Shown one piece after another: positions 61,927 to 64,000 of a stretch of DNA of 64,000 bases; position 1 is the stretch's first letter; every line of letters begins with the position of its first letter. The notes under the pieces are model-generated. The model made no database searches, was not told where the DNA came from, and saw nothing but the letters and a program-made list of their open reading frames with translations. The position numbers and the translations under genes are program-made. The DNA comes from JAZOTM01 sp045657625 (GTDB lineage: Bacteria > Bacillota > Clostridia > Lachnospirales > Lachnospiraceae), in assembly GCA_045657625.1 (NCBI GenBank), contig JAZOTM010000036.1, positions 1 through 64,000 on the forward strand. Direction: 5' to 3'.

Positions 61927-63021
61927 ATGCAAAGCAACGAAAATGCAGAATTTAAAAAGAAACAGTTCTTATCTGCTCAGGTAGATTTGAGCAAGTTCAA
62001 TTCTAAGAATTTTGAAAAAGCAACAGAAGAAGAAAAGAAACAGCAGGATGTTATGGGTGAGTCCACAACCTTCTTTAAAGATGGTATGAGAAGACTTCGT
62101 AAGAACCCGCTTGCTATGGGAAGTATTGTTGTATTACTTCTTATTATTGCAATTATCATTATTGCACCTCACGTATGTCCATATACCTATTCACAGATTA
62201 TTTCCGTGGATGGCGTTAGAGATAAAGGTGCTGCAAACTTAGCACCATTCCAGTACTCTACTTTGGAGACACAGTATATGGAAGAAACAGGGGAAAAATT
62301 GTTCCCACATATTTTTGGTACTGACGGTCTTGGTAGAGATTACTTTATCCGTGTGGTTTATGGTACCCGAGTTAGTTTGTCCGTTGGTATTGTAGCGGCT
62401 GTTATGGTACTTATCATTGGACTTTTATATGGTTCTATTGCCGGATACTTCGGTGGAAAAGTGGATATGGTTATGATGCGTATCGTAGACATTATTTACT
62501 CTTTGCCGGATATGTTGATTATCATTTTGTTATCCGTAGTATTGAATCAGGTATTGGAAGGTGCCTTGACAGGTACTGTATTCGCGAAATTGGGAACCAA
62601 TATGATTTCCATGTTCGTGGTATTCGCATTGCTTTATTGGGTAGGTATGGCTCGTTTGATTCGTGGTCAGATTCTTACCATTAAGAATAATGAATATGTA
62701 CTTGCAGCAAGATGTATCGGTACAAAAGATAGCCGTATTCTTCGCCGTCATATTCTTCCAAACTGTTTATCCGTAATTATCATCACTACAGCCCTTCAGG
62801 TTCCAAGTGCAATCTTTACAGAGAGTTACTTGAGCTTCCTTGGACTTGGTGTATCTGCGCCCCTTACTTCTTTGGGAAGTTTGGCAAATGCAGCTCGTGA
62901 CGGTATGCAGTCTTATCCATATCGTTTGGTTATTCCGGCAGTCATTATTTGTTTGATCGTATTAGCATTGAACTTACTTGGTGATGGTCTTCGTGATGCC
63001 TTCGATTCAAAATTAAGTTAG
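61927..63021 (+). CDS. oppC: Oligopeptide ABC permease OppC type
   Basis: The 364-residue permease has an N-terminal cytoplasmic tail of about 55 residues, the OppC_N segment (MRRLRKNPLAMGSIVVLLLI), the core phrase FGTDGLGRDYFIRVVYGTR and the coupling loop RCIGTKDSRILRRHILPNCLS. It is a partner of OppB. The ATPase gene follows after 12 bp. Confidence 0.93.
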   Translation: MQSNENAEFKKKQFLSAQVDLSKFNSKNFEKATEEEKKQQDVMGESTTFFKDGMRRLRKNPLAMGSIVVLLLIIAIIIIAPHVCPYTYSQIISVDGVRDKGAANLAPFQYSTLETQYMEETGEKLFPHIFGTDGLGRDYFIRVVYGTRVSLSVGIVAAVMVLIIGLLYGSIAGYFGGKVDMVMMRIVDIIYSLPDMLIIILLSVVLNQVLEGALTGTVFAKLGTNMISMFVVFALLYWVGMARLIRGQILTIKNNEYVLAARCIGTKDSRILRRHILPNCLSVIIITTALQVPSAIFTESYLSFLGLGVSAPLTSLGSLANAARDGMQSYPYRLVIPAVIICLIVLALNLLGDGLRDAFDSKLS

Positions 63022-63033
63022 GAGATGGAAGAA

Positions 63034-64000
63034 ATGAGTGAAGAGAATAAATATTTATTAGAAGTAGATAATCTTCATACCAGTTTCTTCACAGATGCTG
63101 GTGAAGTCTGTGCAGTAAACGGAATCTCCTTCAACTTAGAACCGGGAAAAACCCTTGGTATCGTAGGAGAGTCCGGTTCCGGAAAATCCGTTACCGCATA
63201 CTCTATTATGAAGATTTTGGCAGAAACAGGAAAAATTACAGAAGGTGAAGTACGCTATCGCGGAAAAGACATGTCAAAATTGTCTGAAGGCGAGATGCAG
63301 AAGTTCCGTGGAGAAAAGGTTTCTATTATTTTCCAGGATCCGATGACTTCTTTGAACCCTGTTTTTACTGTTGGATATCAGTTAATGGAAGCAGTTTTGC
63401 TTCATACAGATAAGAGCAAAGAACAGGCAAGAGAACGTGCTGTTGAAATGTTGACTTTAGTTGGTGTAAATGAGCCGGAAAGTCGTATGAAGCAGTATCC
63501 ACATGAGTTATCAGGTGGTATGAGACAGCGTGTAATGATCGCTATGGCACTTTGCTGTGAGCCGGATATTTTGATTGCGGATGAACCTACAACCGCTCTT
63601 GACGTTACCATTCAGGCTCAGATTTTGGAATTAATGCAGGAATTACAGAAGAAAATGGGAATGGCCATTATCATGGTTACACATGACCTTGGTGTTATTG
63701 CAAGTATGTGTGATGAAATTTTGGTTATGTACGGTGGCCGTGTCTGTGAACGCGGTACTGCGGATGCTATTTTCTACAATCCAAAGCATGAATATACAAA
63801 GGGACTTCTTCGTTCCATTCCACGTAAGGAAAACATGAACGAAAAATTGGTTCCAATCGGTGGTACACCAATCAACTTATTAAATATGCCGGAAGGATGT
63901 GCTTTCTGTCCTCGTTGCGATGCAGCGATGAAGATTTGCTTGAAAGAAAAGCCGGAAGAAATTTGGGTTGGTGAAGATCATTTGGCAAGTTGCTGGATGA
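63034..64000 (+). CDS. oppD: Oligopeptide ABC ATPase OppD type (3' end outside window)
   Basis: The open frame runs to the window edge, giving 322 codons. It has Walker A GESGSGKS, a Q-loop in IIFQDPMTSLNP, signature LSGGMRQR, Walker B ILIADEPTTALD and H-loop MVTHDLG. Near the end the Cys-rich segment (GCAFCPRCDAAMKIC) matches the oligopeptide-transport C-terminal domain that can bind Fe-S. ATG 63034 is preferred to ATG 63025 because GGAG lies directly before 63025. Only the last few residues should be missing. Confidence 0.93.
   Translation, partial: MSEENKYLLEVDNLHTSFFTDAGEVCAVNGISFNLEPGKTLGIVGESGSGKSVTAYSIMKILAETGKITEGEVRYRGKDMSKLSEGEMQKFRGEKVSIIFQDPMTSLNPVFTVGYQLMEAVLLHTDKSKEQARERAVEMLTLVGVNEPESRMKQYPHELSGGMRQRVMIAMALCCEPDILIADEPTTALDVTIQAQILELMQELQKKMGMAIIMVTHDLGVIASMCDEILVMYGGRVCERGTADAIFYNPKHEYTKGLLRSIPRKENMNEKLVPIGGTPINLLNMPEGCAFCPRCDAAMKICLKEKPEEIWVGEDHLASCWM

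Overview
The window looks like a low-G+C, gene-dense chromosome segment from an anaerobic gut-type Firmicute, most likely a Lachnospiraceae member. This is an inference from gene content: a DUF6171 protein, type III glutamine synthetase, a PTS regulator of LevR type, GH127/GH43/GH51 arabinan enzymes, strong AGGAGG ribosome sites and frequent TTG/GTG starts. I see no rRNA, tRNA, CRISPR array, transposase or prophage gene. Every annotated frame is intact apart from the two cut by the window edges.

Layout. 0-1.5 kb: end of a pentose block (transketolase C-terminal part, araD, small Cys-rich DUF6171 protein). 1.5-13 kb: a HAD phosphatase, a LevR-like PTS regulator with a degenerate AAA+ core, and a lactose/cellobiose-type PTS operon. 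That operon carries its own HPr and Enzyme I plus two 6-phospho-beta-glucosidases, so the whole phosphorelay is encoded together. 13-18 kb: two related lipoproteins, a chemoreceptor and a B12-binding radical SAM protein. 18.5-26.7 kb: ammonium assimilation (gltB, gltD, type III glutamine synthetase). 26.8-30.8 kb: PAP2 membrane protein, GH127 beta-L-arabinofuranosidase, hotdog thioesterase, MerR regulator.

31-50 kb is the most unusual part. It holds two halves of what reads as a gallotannin/gallate pathway. The first half (30.9-37.3 kb) has a lipoprotein carboxylesterase, a GPH-family transporter, an LpdC-type UbiD decarboxylase, a DUF554 membrane protein and a UbiX flavin prenyltransferase. 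The second half (44.6-49.9 kb) has two LysR regulators divergent from a second GPH transporter, a subtype-B tannase and an LpdD-like protein. Tannase would free gallate from galloyl esters, and LpdC with UbiX-made prenyl-FMN and LpdD would decarboxylate it to pyrogallol. Between the halves lie an ABC exporter and a complete siderophore-type iron uptake operon with an AraC regulator. Gallate and pyrogallol bind iron, so this adjacency may be functional.

50-60.8 kb is an arabinan utilization locus: ArsR-type regulator, CUT1 sugar ABC importer without its ATPase, intracellular GH43, secreted GH43 endo-arabinanase, GH51 arabinofuranosidase, a YesL-like membrane protein and a glycosyltransferase-like protein. 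It fits functionally with araD and transketolase at the left edge and GH127 at 27.6 kb. 60.8-64 kb begins an oligopeptide-type ABC operon (oppB, oppC, oppD cut by the edge). Non-coding structure includes a three-copy repeat carrying GCGCTCCG, several operator-like palindromes, and an orphan promoter-to-terminator unit at 39.34-39.55 kb. That unit shares a promoter-proximal palindrome with the iron-uptake operon.
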